Below, in pieces: positions 7,294-15,521 of a DNA stretch of 44,187 nt (positions within the stretch are counted from its first letter, which is position 1; each line of letters opens with the position of its first letter). Under the pieces are notes generated by a model, which did not search any database, was not told the DNA's origin, and saw only the letters and a program-made list of their open reading frames with translations. The stretch lies in the IMG/VR virus record IMGVR_UViG_3300042876_000083, positions 1 through 44,187 of that record. One strand, given 5' to 3'. This DNA is from a virus. The position numbers and the translations under genes are program-made.

Positions 7294-7697
7294 ACGCATT
7301 ATCAAGCGCCGTGTTTTCAAAACTATCGCAGGGTACGGCTCTCACCGCTTTACTAAATGGCACAGCGTCAGTCTATTTCAACATCGCGCCGGATGAAGCG
7401 ACCCTGCCTTATGTCGTGTTTAGTTATCAGTCGGCTATGGATGACAACCTAACTCCTCGCAGGTCTGTGAATGACCTCATGTATATCAGGGGGTACACAA
7501 ATGTAAGCGGGGCGGCTGCTGGCAACATAGCCACACAAATTGACAATCTATTTCAAGGAGCGACTATCACAGTAACCGGATGGACTAACTTTTGGAGCGC
7601 ACGGGAAACAGAGATTGAAAATACTGAAATAACCGCAAGCGGAAAACGGATTTACAACGCGGGCGGCGTATATCGAATTAGAGTATCAAAGGAGTAA
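7290..7697 (+). CDS. Tail completion protein (DUF3168-like)
   Basis: The product is 135 aa. The ATG at 7290 (ATGA overlap, GGGAG upstream) is preferred over the ATG at 7272, which has its purine tract too close. The pattern 'AVFSKLSQGTALTALLNGTASVYFN..P.....PYVVFSYQS' is typical of the DUF3168 tail completion/terminator family. Order after the gp10-like gene and before the tail tube gene agrees. Confidence 0.75.
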   Translation: MNALSSAVFSKLSQGTALTALLNGTASVYFNIAPDEATLPYVVFSYQSAMDDNLTPRRSVNDLMYIRGYTNVSGAAAGNIATQIDNLFQGATITVTGWTNFWSARETEIENTEITASGKRIYNAGGVYRIRVSKE

Positions 7698-7700
7698 TAA

Positions 7701-8117
7701 ATGGCTGACTTTTCTGGTAGTGCATTAGATGTCAAGTGGCAGTATGGAACCGGAACCTATACTCTCACCGGGGATCAGCGCACGTTTAGTTATACGCCGT
7801 CAATCGACCTGATCGAAACAACGGCTGGCGCTGATGCTAACAAGAATTACATTTCCGGGCCTAAAGATGGGCAGGCGCAGTTTGAAGCACTCATGCAGAC
7901 CGGGACGGCTTTGACCGGCACGGCTATGTATTCAACTTTGAACGAAGGAAACGCGGGTACGCTAGTCTGGAGTCCTGAAGGAACCGCCACGACCAAACCG
8001 AAATATACCATGCCCGCCATCTCTTTGGGCGTGAGTTACGGCTATCCGTATTCGGATGCTGTTACCACCTCGGTTTCATTCCAGCAGAACGGCGCACGCA
8101 CCGAAGGAACTAACTAA
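7701..8117 (+). CDS. Major tail (tube) protein
   Basis: The product is 138 aa, with AAGGAG upstream. It is beta-rich and immediately precedes the tail chaperone pair and tape measure, the position of the tail tube protein. The repeated Thr/Gly-rich strands (YTLTGDQRTFSYTPS, YPYSDAVTTSVSFQQNG) fit the tube-protein/Hcp-like beta-sandwich. It is shorter than many tube proteins. The stop overlaps the next start (TAATG). Confidence 0.7.
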   Translation: MADFSGSALDVKWQYGTGTYTLTGDQRTFSYTPSIDLIETTAGADANKNYISGPKDGQAQFEALMQTGTALTGTAMYSTLNEGNAGTLVWSPEGTATTKPKYTMPAISLGVSYGYPYSDAVTTSVSFQQNGARTEGTN

Positions 8118-8356
8118 TGGCTGACTTCACTCTGGCAAATGGGGATGAAATTACATTTGACCTGAATCAGATCACGGTGGAAGATTGGGAGAAGGTAAAG
8201 AACCCCGCCTTCTCCCAAAAAGGCGAGTTTGAAACGATTGGCAGGATTACTGGCCTCGACCCGGCTGAAATCAAAAAGATGAAAATGGGCGAGTACAAGA
8301 TGCTATTCAAGGCTCTAGTCCTAAAGATTGCCAATCCGCTCTCTGACCCAAACTGA
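8117..8356 (+). CDS. Tail assembly chaperone, short form (gpG-like)
   Basis: The 79-aa protein has a beta-hairpin N terminus (FTLANGDEITFDLNQITVEDW) followed by helices, as in the G-type tail chaperones that coat the tape measure. The gene ends with CCCAAACTGA: a canonical X-XXY-YYZ slippery heptamer (C-CCA-AAC, 8347-8353) immediately before the stop codon. A -1 shift extends the protein into the following frame (to 8562), as in lambda gpG/gpGT. Confidence 0.82.
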   Translation: MADFTLANGDEITFDLNQITVEDWEKVKNPAFSQKGEFETIGRITGLDPAEIKKMKMGEYKMLFKALVLKIANPLSDPN

Positions 8357-8562
8357 GTAAGCGGGTGTTCCAGTCATTTTATGGCGCACCCGCTCCTCAC
8401 GAATACTGGGAATGGTCAATGTGTGAACGCTTCGGGTGGACACTAAAAGATGTCCGCTCTCTAAGCATACAAGATTTGCACAACCATTTTCAGATAGACG
8501 ACGCCGTAAACAAGTATAAAGAATCGCACAAACCGCAGAGGCAGTCATGGCGACGAAGATAG
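8347..8562 (+). CDS. T-domain of the tail assembly chaperone, reached by -1 frameshift
   Basis: This frame is the -1 frame of the upstream gene and is open only from 8347, directly at the slippery site, to the TAG/TGA-free end at 8562. It reads PKLSKRVFQSFYGAPAPHEY and continues to a basic end, about 70 residues. A GTG at 8365 exists but has no convincing ribosome site, so expression as a fusion (about 149 aa in total) is more likely. The tape measure start at 8547 lies inside its end, which is also typical. Confidence 0.8.
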   Translation, partial: PKLSKRVFQSFYGAPAPHEYWEWSMCERFGWTLKDVRSLSIQDLHNHFQIDDAVNKYKESHKPQRQSWRRR

Positions 8563-10025
8563 GCTCTTTGTTCTACGAGATATTCGCGGATTCAAGCAAG
8601 CTCAATAAGGGTTTGACTGACTCTAAAACCGCGATGGGGCAATTCTCTGACAAGTTCAAGAAGGTCACGGGAATCTCTATTGACGCGGCTGGAGCATTCA
8701 TGCTTGCCGCTACTGCGGTAAAGAAATTCATTGACTATGTACGAAGTTCGGTAGACGCCACCGATGCTTATGTTTCATCCATGACCGATATGTCTAGGAT
8801 GACGGGCATCAACATTGAGGATATGTCGCGCCTGGCTCAAGCGGCTGACGATCTATTTATCTCACAAGAGCAACTGAATACCGCCTTGACCGCCGCAGGA
8901 CGCAAGGGCATTGATACGTCAATCGAAGGGTTGAAGGATTTATCCCGTCAGTATCTTTCACTTGGCACAGCCGCCGAGAAAGCAAAATTCCTCACCGAAA
9001 ACTTCGGGCGTTCTGGCATGGCGATGGGTAAACTGCTAGAAGTCGGCGCGGACGGGATTGACGCCGCAACCGCCGCGATTGCGGATAATCTCGTTGTAAC
9101 TAAAGAAGCACAACAAGTAACCTACGCTTACAAGCGGTCTGTGGATGCGGTAGAAGATTCTGTAAAGGGCATGGCCTACACAATGGGTCAAGACGCTATG
9201 CCCATCCTGACGGACTTCAACATCGTTCTGGCCTACATAACAGACCAAGCATCCAAAGCGGATGTAAATTTATTCAAGTTGGGAACAACCGCGCTAACTG
9301 GACTTGGCTTCAATCTCCTGTCTGAGTTGGTAAGTAAATTCGCCGATAAGATTATGGCATTGAATCCAGACCTGTTAGCAAACGTCGAAGCCACAAACGG
9401 ACTCGCAAGCGCAAACTCGGATGTATACACTTCCTATCAGGATTTACTTCCAACCGTCGAGCAATTCATGGACTTGCAGGGTAAGTCCGCTGATGCGGTT
9501 GAAGAAGCCACCCGAAGAATTGTTCTAAGTTTATTGGAAGAACGGCTGGCGGCTGATGGCAAATTAGACGAAAAAGAAACGGCCTATCTGCTTTCTCTTG
9601 GCGAGCAATGGGGCATTTATTCGGAAGCGGCTATCGCAAGTTCTAACGCCGTTCTGTCAGAGGTCGATGCGCTTATCTCTGCCTTTGGAAATATCCCATC
9701 GCAGATAACAACGACAATTAAAACGGTTTATAAAACAGAAGGAAGTCCATCTAAGCACGCAAGCACAGACTCATATTGGCAAGACGCAATGTCCGGACCA
9801 GTTATACCTGGTGCTAATGGCGCATCTGGCCTTGATATGGTCGTTCCCCCAGGATACCCGAATGATTCCTTCTTGATTGCGGCGTCGTCTGGTGAAAACG
9901 TGGACATCGGCAGGGGAGATAGCGGCGGAAGTCCAGAGGTCAAAGAGTTTATGGCTATGCTGACAACCCTTCCCGATCAGATTGCAAGGTCGGTCAGAGA
10001 CGCGGTTATACAGGGCAACGCATGA
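8547..10025 (+). CDS. Tail tape measure protein
   Basis: The product is 492 aa. N-terminal IGSLFYEIFADSSKLNKGL and a repeated Ala-rich helical body with hydrophobic stretches (AAGAFMLAATAVKKFIDYV) are characteristic of tape measure proteins, as is the position after the chaperone frameshift pair. Using about 1.5 angstrom per residue for a helical ruler, the expected tail is short, roughly 70-75 nm. A Gly/Pro/Ser-rich linker (around 400-445) precedes the C-terminal helix. The next gene overlaps by 4 nt. Confidence 0.85.
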   Translation: MATKIGSLFYEIFADSSKLNKGLTDSKTAMGQFSDKFKKVTGISIDAAGAFMLAATAVKKFIDYVRSSVDATDAYVSSMTDMSRMTGINIEDMSRLAQAADDLFISQEQLNTALTAAGRKGIDTSIEGLKDLSRQYLSLGTAAEKAKFLTENFGRSGMAMGKLLEVGADGIDAATAAIADNLVVTKEAQQVTYAYKRSVDAVEDSVKGMAYTMGQDAMPILTDFNIVLAYITDQASKADVNLFKLGTTALTGLGFNLLSELVSKFADKIMALNPDLLANVEATNGLASANSDVYTSYQDLLPTVEQFMDLQGKSADAVEEATRRIVLSLLEERLAADGKLDEKETAYLLSLGEQWGIYSEAAIASSNAVLSEVDALISAFGNIPSQITTTIKTVYKTEGSPSKHASTDSYWQDAMSGPVIPGANGASGLDMVVPPGYPNDSFLIAASSGENVDIGRGDSGGSPEVKEFMAMLTTLPDQIARSVRDAVIQGNA

Positions 10026-11680
10026 CAGTAGACTTCAACTCTATTACTATTTACGCCAAGTTGCAAGGAAACTTGGGAGAGTGGACTGATGTTTCTTCCG
10101 ACATCTGCCACTCTCATCCCATATCTTATACTTACGGAATCAGGGGAAATAGCGTAAACGATAGGGTTGCGGATACGGGGGAGATGACGTTGTGTTTTGA
10201 CAACTCCGAGAATAATTCTGCTGGCCTGGTTGGATACTACTCACCTGGAAATACGAATTGCCGTTCTGGATTCGCCGCAGGGCTGCAGATAAAACTCGTG
10301 GCGGTTTACGAAAATGACACTAAGACATTATTTTACGGCAGGATACCTCCTAATGGAATCAAGCCGCAACCCCTGAGATACGGGGAAAGAAAGACACTTG
10401 TAACCGTTCTGGATTGGATGGAACAAGCCGCCATCCACGAGATTGATCTGCCGGAATACACCACGAACAAGACGGCGGCAGAGGTTGGTACGCTGATTGT
10501 TGCCAACATGCCTATCGCTCCCATGGGTTACGAGTTATCAGATTGCGAGTTCACCTTCCCGTATGTGTTTGATACCTTGAAGGGCGGACACACTAAGGCC
10601 ATGTCGGAGTTCCAGAAAGCATCTGTTAGTGAGCAGGGAAGGGTCTATATTAAGCACGATAAATTCTCCGATGAAATTCTAGCCATCGAAGGAAAGAATA
10701 CCCGTTCCAACACCTTACCAACGGATGAAGTCGCAAAGCCAACAAACCTGTGCGGATTCCTGCTTATGGAAACGGGAGAATTTTTACTTCAAGAAACAGG
10801 CGACAAGATAATCCTCGACGAAACCATCCCGCTTGACCTTGAAGACGAAATGAAGACCGCCACCATCTCACACGGCGAGGAAATCATCACCACCGCGAAG
10901 TCAGTCTGCTATCCCAGAAAGATTGACGCGGCAGCGAACACAACTTTATTCAACCTTGACAAAGTTATCGAGATTGACGCAGGGGAAACGATTAGCGGAT
11001 TGCGCGGCAGATTCCGCGATCCCGACGGCGCGGCAACTTATGTTACGGGCCTAAACGTTGTAGCAACGGTAGGCACAACTCACTACCTTATGAACGCGGC
11101 AAGCGCAGGCACAGGTACGGACATGACAAGTCTACTGGCCTTGACGGTTGAAATCGGCTCCGACTCAATCAACTATGGAACAATTACCAACACGGGAACA
11201 GTAACTGGATACATAACAAAGTTATGTGCTATTGGCAAGGGTGTTTACACCTACGATCCCATTACCTACGTTGCAGAGAGCGATACGGCTAAGTCGAAAT
11301 ATGGTTCTTATGTTGTGTCTCTGGATATGAAATACCAGGATGACCCGACCTTCGCGGCGGCATTGACTAATATTATCGTTGCCAGAAAGTCCGACCCAAA
11401 AACGATGATAAACAGCGTCACATTCACCGCCAACAGATCATTCGGTCTGATGGGCGCGTTCATGTTGTGTGACATAGGCACTCGTGTACGCCTAACAGAA
11501 ACTGTATCCGGCGTGGATGAAGACTATTTCATCAACGGATTAGGCGCAAAGATTTACAACATGCGAGTCGCTGAATACACGTGGTATGTCTCTCGCGCGG
11601 CAGATGACATCTATCAATTCTGGGAACTGGAAACGGCGGGGCGCTCTGAGTTGGGCGTTACCACCTATTTGGGGTACTAA
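10022..11680 (+). CDS. Tail tip / baseplate protein (Dit-Tal-like region)
   Basis: This 552-aa protein follows the tape measure gene. Its N-terminal part is beta-rich (SITIYAKLQ..WTDVSSDI) and resembles distal tail/tail-hub proteins; the middle contains the near-repeat FLLMETGEFLLQETGDKIIL, a motif common in phage tail proteins, and the C-terminal half is again beta-rich. It probably forms or attaches to the distal tail hub. No peptidase or hydrolase motif was found. The exact role (Dit, Tal or a fusion) is unresolved. Confidence 0.68.
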   Translation: MTVDFNSITIYAKLQGNLGEWTDVSSDICHSHPISYTYGIRGNSVNDRVADTGEMTLCFDNSENNSAGLVGYYSPGNTNCRSGFAAGLQIKLVAVYENDTKTLFYGRIPPNGIKPQPLRYGERKTLVTVLDWMEQAAIHEIDLPEYTTNKTAAEVGTLIVANMPIAPMGYELSDCEFTFPYVFDTLKGGHTKAMSEFQKASVSEQGRVYIKHDKFSDEILAIEGKNTRSNTLPTDEVAKPTNLCGFLLMETGEFLLQETGDKIILDETIPLDLEDEMKTATISHGEEIITTAKSVCYPRKIDAAANTTLFNLDKVIEIDAGETISGLRGRFRDPDGAATYVTGLNVVATVGTTHYLMNAASAGTGTDMTSLLALTVEIGSDSINYGTITNTGTVTGYITKLCAIGKGVYTYDPITYVAESDTAKSKYGSYVVSLDMKYQDDPTFAAALTNIIVARKSDPKTMINSVTFTANRSFGLMGAFMLCDIGTRVRLTETVSGVDEDYFINGLGAKIYNMRVAEYTWYVSRAADDIYQFWELETAGRSELGVTTYLGY

Positions 11681-12231
11681 TGACATATACAGCACAGGCC
11701 GAACTAGAAACCAGCACGTTTATCACAGCGGATATGTATAACCAATTCCCTGAGAATATCGTTGACCATAACACAAGGTTGAACGCTCTGTACTCTGGTA
11801 ATGGCACAGTTGCCAACGTGACGATTGGGATGATATTCATGTTTTGGGGGAACGCAGGAACGCTGGAAGACAAGTGGCATCTATGCGATGGCATGGGTGG
11901 AACGCCAGACCTGCGAGATGTTTTTATCGTTGGGGCGGGGAGTACATATACACCAGCAACAACGGGCGGGTTGAATACGCATAATCACGAGATGGGTGAC
12001 ACAAGTACATCTAGCAGCCATAACCATTCTGCATCGTTTACGACCTCTTCGGCTTCTTCTTCAAATACCCAAGCACTTGGTTCAACCGCGATTTCACAGT
12101 CTCATAACCATTATGTAAATTCAAACGTCTCCAGTGGAGGCTCTCACGACCATTCTATACCAGATACAGGAAACGCAAACACAGGATTACCGCCCTATAA
12201 TGCGGTTAAGTTTATTATGAGGATAAAATGA
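11680..12231 (+). CDS. Tail collar-type fibre protein 1
   Basis: The product is 183 aa. It has a short N-terminal helix (VDHNTRLNAL), then a collar-domain core (VTIGMIFMFWG...W.LCDG....PDLRDVFIVGAG) as in the phage tail collar/microcystin-dependent family, then a Ser/Thr-rich region with four HNH or HDH triplets, and a terminal LPPYNAVKFIMRIK. His-x-His pairs in such fibres bind metal along a trimer axis in T4 gp12; the same is inferred here. It is paralogous to the next gene and overlaps it by 4 nt. Confidence 0.82.
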   Translation: MTYTAQAELETSTFITADMYNQFPENIVDHNTRLNALYSGNGTVANVTIGMIFMFWGNAGTLEDKWHLCDGMGGTPDLRDVFIVGAGSTYTPATTGGLNTHNHEMGDTSTSSSHNHSASFTTSSASSSNTQALGSTAISQSHNHYVNSNVSSGGSHDHSIPDTGNANTGLPPYNAVKFIMRIK

Positions 12232-12803
12232 CCTATACAGTTCCAACAGAAAGGGCTGTCGCATACGGAATCAAAGCCGATGCCGACTGGAATGTTTTAG
12301 TACAAGACCTGCAAGACCACGAAACGCGCATAGCAGCATTAGAGGCAACGGGCGGAACGATTATCAGTCCGACCAATGTTCCTATCGGCGTAATTACAAT
12401 GTGGTCTGGTGCAGAAGGCGATATACCAACGGGCTGGTCATTGTGTGATGGTGGAACAGTTGGAACAGTTGTTACTCCGAACCTACAAGATAAATTTGTG
12501 ATAGGTGCTGGGAATACTTATAATCCTGGCGATACTGGCGGTTCTGCAACGCACTCTCACTCTGTTGGTTCTACTGGTTCTGGCGGTTCGCATACACATT
12601 CATTTAGTGGAACAACAAGCGGCCCAAGCGCATCAACTACGGCGGCTAGCGGAATTAATGCGGCGGCATCGTCATCTCATACCCACACATATTCGGGGTC
12701 TACTGGATCGGCTGGCTCTCATACTCATTCGGTAGGAAACACGGCAAGTGCGTCTAGTCTACCGCCATATTATGCGCTCTGCTTTATTATGAGGACTAGT
12801 TAA
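12228..12803 (+). CDS. Tail collar-type fibre protein 2 (paralogue)
   Basis: The 191-aa product has the same architecture as the preceding gene: N-terminal DHETRIAALEATGG helix, collar core (IGVITMWSGAEGDIPTGWSL, CDGG, PNLQDKFVIGAG), a Ser/Gly/Thr-rich stretch with HSHS, HTHS and HTHT pairs, and the ending LPPYYALCFIMRTS. A tandem duplication followed by divergence of the His-rich zone is the simplest origin. Two collar fibres in series may give two receptor specificities or a heteromeric fibre. Confidence 0.82.
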   Translation: MTYTVPTERAVAYGIKADADWNVLVQDLQDHETRIAALEATGGTIISPTNVPIGVITMWSGAEGDIPTGWSLCDGGTVGTVVTPNLQDKFVIGAGNTYNPGDTGGSATHSHSVGSTGSGGSHTHSFSGTTSGPSASTTAASGINAAASSSHTHTYSGSTGSAGSHTHSVGNTASASSLPPYYALCFIMRTS

Positions 12804-13015
12804 TGGCAGACATAAATTGTGTAGGTAATAACGGAAACAGTTGTTTTATCGTCATATTTTACTTCTTGCTGCGTAGCGCTTTCTCCCCTTATTTCGGCCA
12901 ATTCGCCATTTTTACAAACGGGAACACGGAAAAAGAAATTTGACGACGAAAGCACAATATAAAAAACAACTAGGGTAGCCAATGTTGCCAATAGGATTCT
13001 AAAACTCTTTTTCAT
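12800..13015 (-). CDS. Small membrane protein on the reverse strand (moron candidate)
   Basis: The product is 71 aa, with an N-terminal positively charged start and one hydrophobic segment (about residues 7-23), then a soluble tail with two Cys. It is the first of only two convincing genes on the - strand, has its own AAGGAG site, and a TTGACT-17-TAAGAT promoter at 13041-13069. It is inserted between fibre genes. An isolated, oppositely oriented gene with its own promoter in the late region is the definition of a moron, often expressed independently of the lytic programme (for example surface exclusion). Function unknown. Confidence 0.72.
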   Translation of the reverse strand: MKKSFRILLATLATLVVFYIVLSSSNFFFRVPVCKNGELAEIRGESATQQEVKYDDKTTVSVITYTIYVCH

Positions 13016-13040
13016 TTGAACTCTCCTTTTCTATGCTTTT

Positions 13041-13069
13041 ATCTTAGCACAACGTATTACAGAAGTCAA
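13041..13069 (-). promoter_or_regulatory. Promoter of the reverse-strand small membrane gene, spacer-motif family
   Basis: On the - strand, TTGACT, a 17-nt spacer and TAAGAT. The spacer begins TCTGTAATACGT, matching the conserved spacer motif of the promoters at 17963 and 24340 (TTTGTAWTACAT). Confidence 0.75.
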
Positions 13070-13079
13070 GAGGTAAATT

Positions 13080-13715
13080 ATGGCAGACAGTAAAATCACA
13101 GCATTAACAGAACTAACCGCAATCGAGAATGATGATATTCTCGTAATCGTAGACGATCCCGGCGCGGCACCTATCACAAAGAAAGCAACCGTGCAGAATG
13201 TTGGTTTGGCGATATTCTCTGATAAGGGCAATATCGCAATCGGCACAGCGGCAAGCGGTGGCACGCTATTCCCTGTAAGCACAGACGGCAGGAAGTTGGT
13301 CTGTGATGCCAGTAGCAACGCGGGCGTTTCATGGATTGACGACGACTTCTCGTTCACCTACATTGTGTCTAACCCGACGGCTGCGGTATTGTATCCCGGC
13401 GTAGAGTTTGGATTCAATGCCACGCTTGAAGCGGTGAGGCTGTATTCTGGCACGGTGAATGGAAACGGCACGATTGACATTTACAAACAGACGTATGCTA
13501 ATCTCGGTTCATCTCCTGGTACTGCGGATTCAATTGTTGGCACAGCAACAAAACCAGCAATAGCAGGAACGAATAGATACGAGGGGACGGCATTTACTGG
13601 CTGGACGGCTACAACATTCTCGAAGGGTGACTGGTTCATTCCCTACGTGACAGGAGCGGGAACTATCGTCAACCTATCAATCGCAGTTAGCGGTAAAAAG
13701 ACGGCGGTGAGTTAA
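13080..13715 (+). CDS. Tail fibre / appendage protein
   Basis: This 211-aa protein starts with MADSKITALTELTAIENDDI and continues to LVIVDDP, an N-terminal module common in phage fibre proteins that probably anchors to the tail. The rest is a beta-rich, Gly/Thr/Ser-rich region. It lies between collar fibres and a LamG-like protein, so it likely forms part of the receptor-binding apparatus. The stop overlaps the next start (TAATG). Confidence 0.6.
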   Translation: MADSKITALTELTAIENDDILVIVDDPGAAPITKKATVQNVGLAIFSDKGNIAIGTAASGGTLFPVSTDGRKLVCDASSNAGVSWIDDDFSFTYIVSNPTAAVLYPGVEFGFNATLEAVRLYSGTVNGNGTIDIYKQTYANLGSSPGTADSIVGTATKPAIAGTNRYEGTAFTGWTATTFSKGDWFIPYVTGAGTIVNLSIAVSGKKTAVS

Positions 13716-14425
13716 TGGCAGTAGATGATTCTTATACCAAGTCACTATTACACTTCAACGGCGCGGATGGTGGGACTGTCTTTACTGACGAATCGTCGAA
13801 AGTCTGGACGGCAAAAGGTAACGCGCAACTTGATACCGCGCAAAGAAAATTAGGAGTTGCCAGCGGTTTGTTCGATGGTAGTGGGGATTACATCACTACA
13901 GCGGATCATGCTGATTGGTGGTTAGACGACGGTTCTGCATCGAACAAGTGGACTATTGACTTTTGGGTAAGATTCGCGGCAGACCCCAACGCTACCGCCA
14001 TGGGTATCGTAGAACAGTATCAATCATCAAGTGAATTTTGGGGTCTTTATTATGCGTCATCTCTTGATGATCTATATTTCCAGGTAAGGACTGGCGGCGC
14101 TAATATTGTTACCGCATATTCCAACAAGGCCGGAGGCATGGCGGTTGGTACTGGAATTTGGTATCATATGGCTGTGGTCAGGAATGGAACGGCTGGATAT
14201 GCGTTCTATCTGAACGGTTCAGCGTGGGGAACGGCGCTAGACGACAGTCCCATTCCAAACTTTACGGGTACTGTAAACATAGGACAATACGCAACGGGCA
14301 ACAACTTGAACGGCTGGCTGGATGAATTTAGACTTAGTAAGGGCGTTGCAAGGTGGACAACAAGTTTTACCCCTCCGAATAATGAATACGGCGTGGGCGG
14401 CAATCAGGTAGTTTGGTTCTCGTGA
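13715..14425 (+). CDS. LamG/concanavalin-like carbohydrate-binding protein
   Basis: The 236-aa product is a single LamG-type jelly-roll domain: LLHFNGADGGTVFTDESS, then GSGDYITTADHADW, WTIDFWVRF, WYHMAVVRNG, YLNGSAWG, WLDEFRLSKGVARW and a final FTPPNNEY segment are the classical LamG_3 succession. These domains bind glycans and occur in phage receptor-binding proteins. Position after fibre genes and before the endolysin supports a receptor-binding or adhesion role on the virion. Confidence 0.85.
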   Translation: MAVDDSYTKSLLHFNGADGGTVFTDESSKVWTAKGNAQLDTAQRKLGVASGLFDGSGDYITTADHADWWLDDGSASNKWTIDFWVRFAADPNATAMGIVEQYQSSSEFWGLYYASSLDDLYFQVRTGGANIVTAYSNKAGGMAVGTGIWYHMAVVRNGTAGYAFYLNGSAWGTALDDSPIPNFTGTVNIGQYATGNNLNGWLDEFRLSKGVARWTTSFTPPNNEYGVGGNQVVWFS

Positions 14426-14436
14426 CAGGAAAAGAC

Positions 14437-15177
14437 ATGCCAACATACGGAATAGACATCAGTTTGTGGCAAGGCAAAATGGACTGGCAGAAAGCCGTCA
14501 ATCAGGGTGTTCAATTCGCTATCCTGAAGGCAACTGATTGCACAGATGCCCATAAGTTATTTGTTGATCCGCGCTTCAAGGAAAACATTGAGTCGTGTCC
14601 GCTTATCTATCGCGGTTCGTACCATTTTCTTGACGCACTCAAAGATGGCGCGGAGCAATGCAGATTCTATCTGGATACCATCGGTGATTCATGTAACCTG
14701 ATAGGATGTCTGGATATTGAAGAACACGTCTGGCAGTATTTTGACAAGGCCGTTGCCAGAGCATGGGAGTTCGTACAAGAGTACAAGCGCCTGACTAACT
14801 TATGGCCGATGATATACACTAACAACGCGATTGCGGAACACATGCAATGGGATAACGAAACGCAGAAGTATAAGTTTTACTTCCGAAATTTTGTGAATTG
14901 TCCGTTGTGGATTACCAACTATGACAAACTTGAACGGCCAGAAACGGGGCCGTGGTTGCAAGAGTATATTCAACAATTAACAGATAAGGGAAATGGCAGA
15001 TTATATGGCACAACCGAAAGCCTGAGCATCGACCTTGACAAAGCCATCCAGCCGATTGATCTACTCTTGATAAATCCGCTAGTTGTACCCGAACCACCTA
15101 AGATTGCATGGCCTACAAAAACACCAGACGTTATTGTAAAACCCATTAGACATAGCAAGACATACCCAACGGAGTGA
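14437..15177 (+). CDS. Endolysin, glycoside hydrolase family 25 lysozyme
   Basis: The product is 246 aa. The ATG at 14437 is chosen over upstream TTG/GTG codons because AGGA lies 6 nt before it and YGIDIS follows. GH25 motifs are present: YGIDISLWQG..DW near the N terminus (catalytic-site Asp), FAILKATD, YHFLDA, and the LDIEE block (about residues 93-97) that carries the catalytic Asp and Glu. The enzyme cleaves the beta-1,4 bond of peptidoglycan. The Pro-rich C-terminal tail (PEPPKIAWPTKTP) lacks a recognised wall-binding domain. It is followed by holin-like genes. Confidence 0.9.
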   Translation: MPTYGIDISLWQGKMDWQKAVNQGVQFAILKATDCTDAHKLFVDPRFKENIESCPLIYRGSYHFLDALKDGAEQCRFYLDTIGDSCNLIGCLDIEEHVWQYFDKAVARAWEFVQEYKRLTNLWPMIYTNNAIAEHMQWDNETQKYKFYFRNFVNCPLWITNYDKLERPETGPWLQEYIQQLTDKGNGRLYGTTESLSIDLDKAIQPIDLLLINPLVVPEPPKIAWPTKTPDVIVKPIRHSKTYPTE

Positions 15178-15183
15178 GTCATT

Positions 15184-15465
15184 ATGAACGACATCCCAAG
15201 CCTAAGCCCGACATCAACAAAAGAATGGCTAATGCACCTTTCTGGAAAGATAGACAACCTGGAAGAGTCGCAGGCAGAATATACCGATACCCTGGCCGAC
15301 TTTATGAAAGAGGTCAGGGAGTGGAAGAAATGCAAGGATGAAAAGGACATCACCTATTACGAGCGCGTGGACAACATTGACAACCGGGTAAAGGGATTCA
15401 GTATAACCACCGTCATTGTCTCTGCCGTTGCCGCAATCATGGGATTCTTTGGCGTCGTCAAGTAG
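15184..15465 (+). CDS. Putative holin-like / XhlA-type membrane protein
   Basis: The product is 93 aa. A soluble coiled-coil-prone N-terminal part (about 1-70, rich in Glu and Lys) is followed by a single C-terminal transmembrane segment (ITTVIVSAVAAIMGFFGVV). This topology and its place directly after the endolysin fit XhlA-like hemolysin/holin accessory proteins. A separate LLH-type holin is encoded at 16925, so this one may assist it. Confidence 0.6.
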   Translation: MNDIPSLSPTSTKEWLMHLSGKIDNLEESQAEYTDTLADFMKEVREWKKCKDEKDITYYERVDNIDNRVKGFSITTVIVSAVAAIMGFFGVVK

Positions 15466-15467
15466 GG

Positions 15468-15496
15468 TTGAAATATCTCTTGTTATGTGCAATAAT
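15468..15496 (+). promoter_or_regulatory. Sigma70-like promoter before the phosphoesterase gene
   Basis: TTGAAA (15468-15473), 17-nt spacer and AATAAT (15491-15496), located 26 nt before the TTG start at 15522, in a 56-nt gap. Confidence 0.55.
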
Positions 15497-15521
15497 AACT
15501 ACATAGAGAACGGAGGAGATA

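Noticed and set aside
13715-14425. Diversity-generating retroelement variable protein
   Set aside because: The domain is LamG-like and there is no reverse transcriptase or template repeat in the window.
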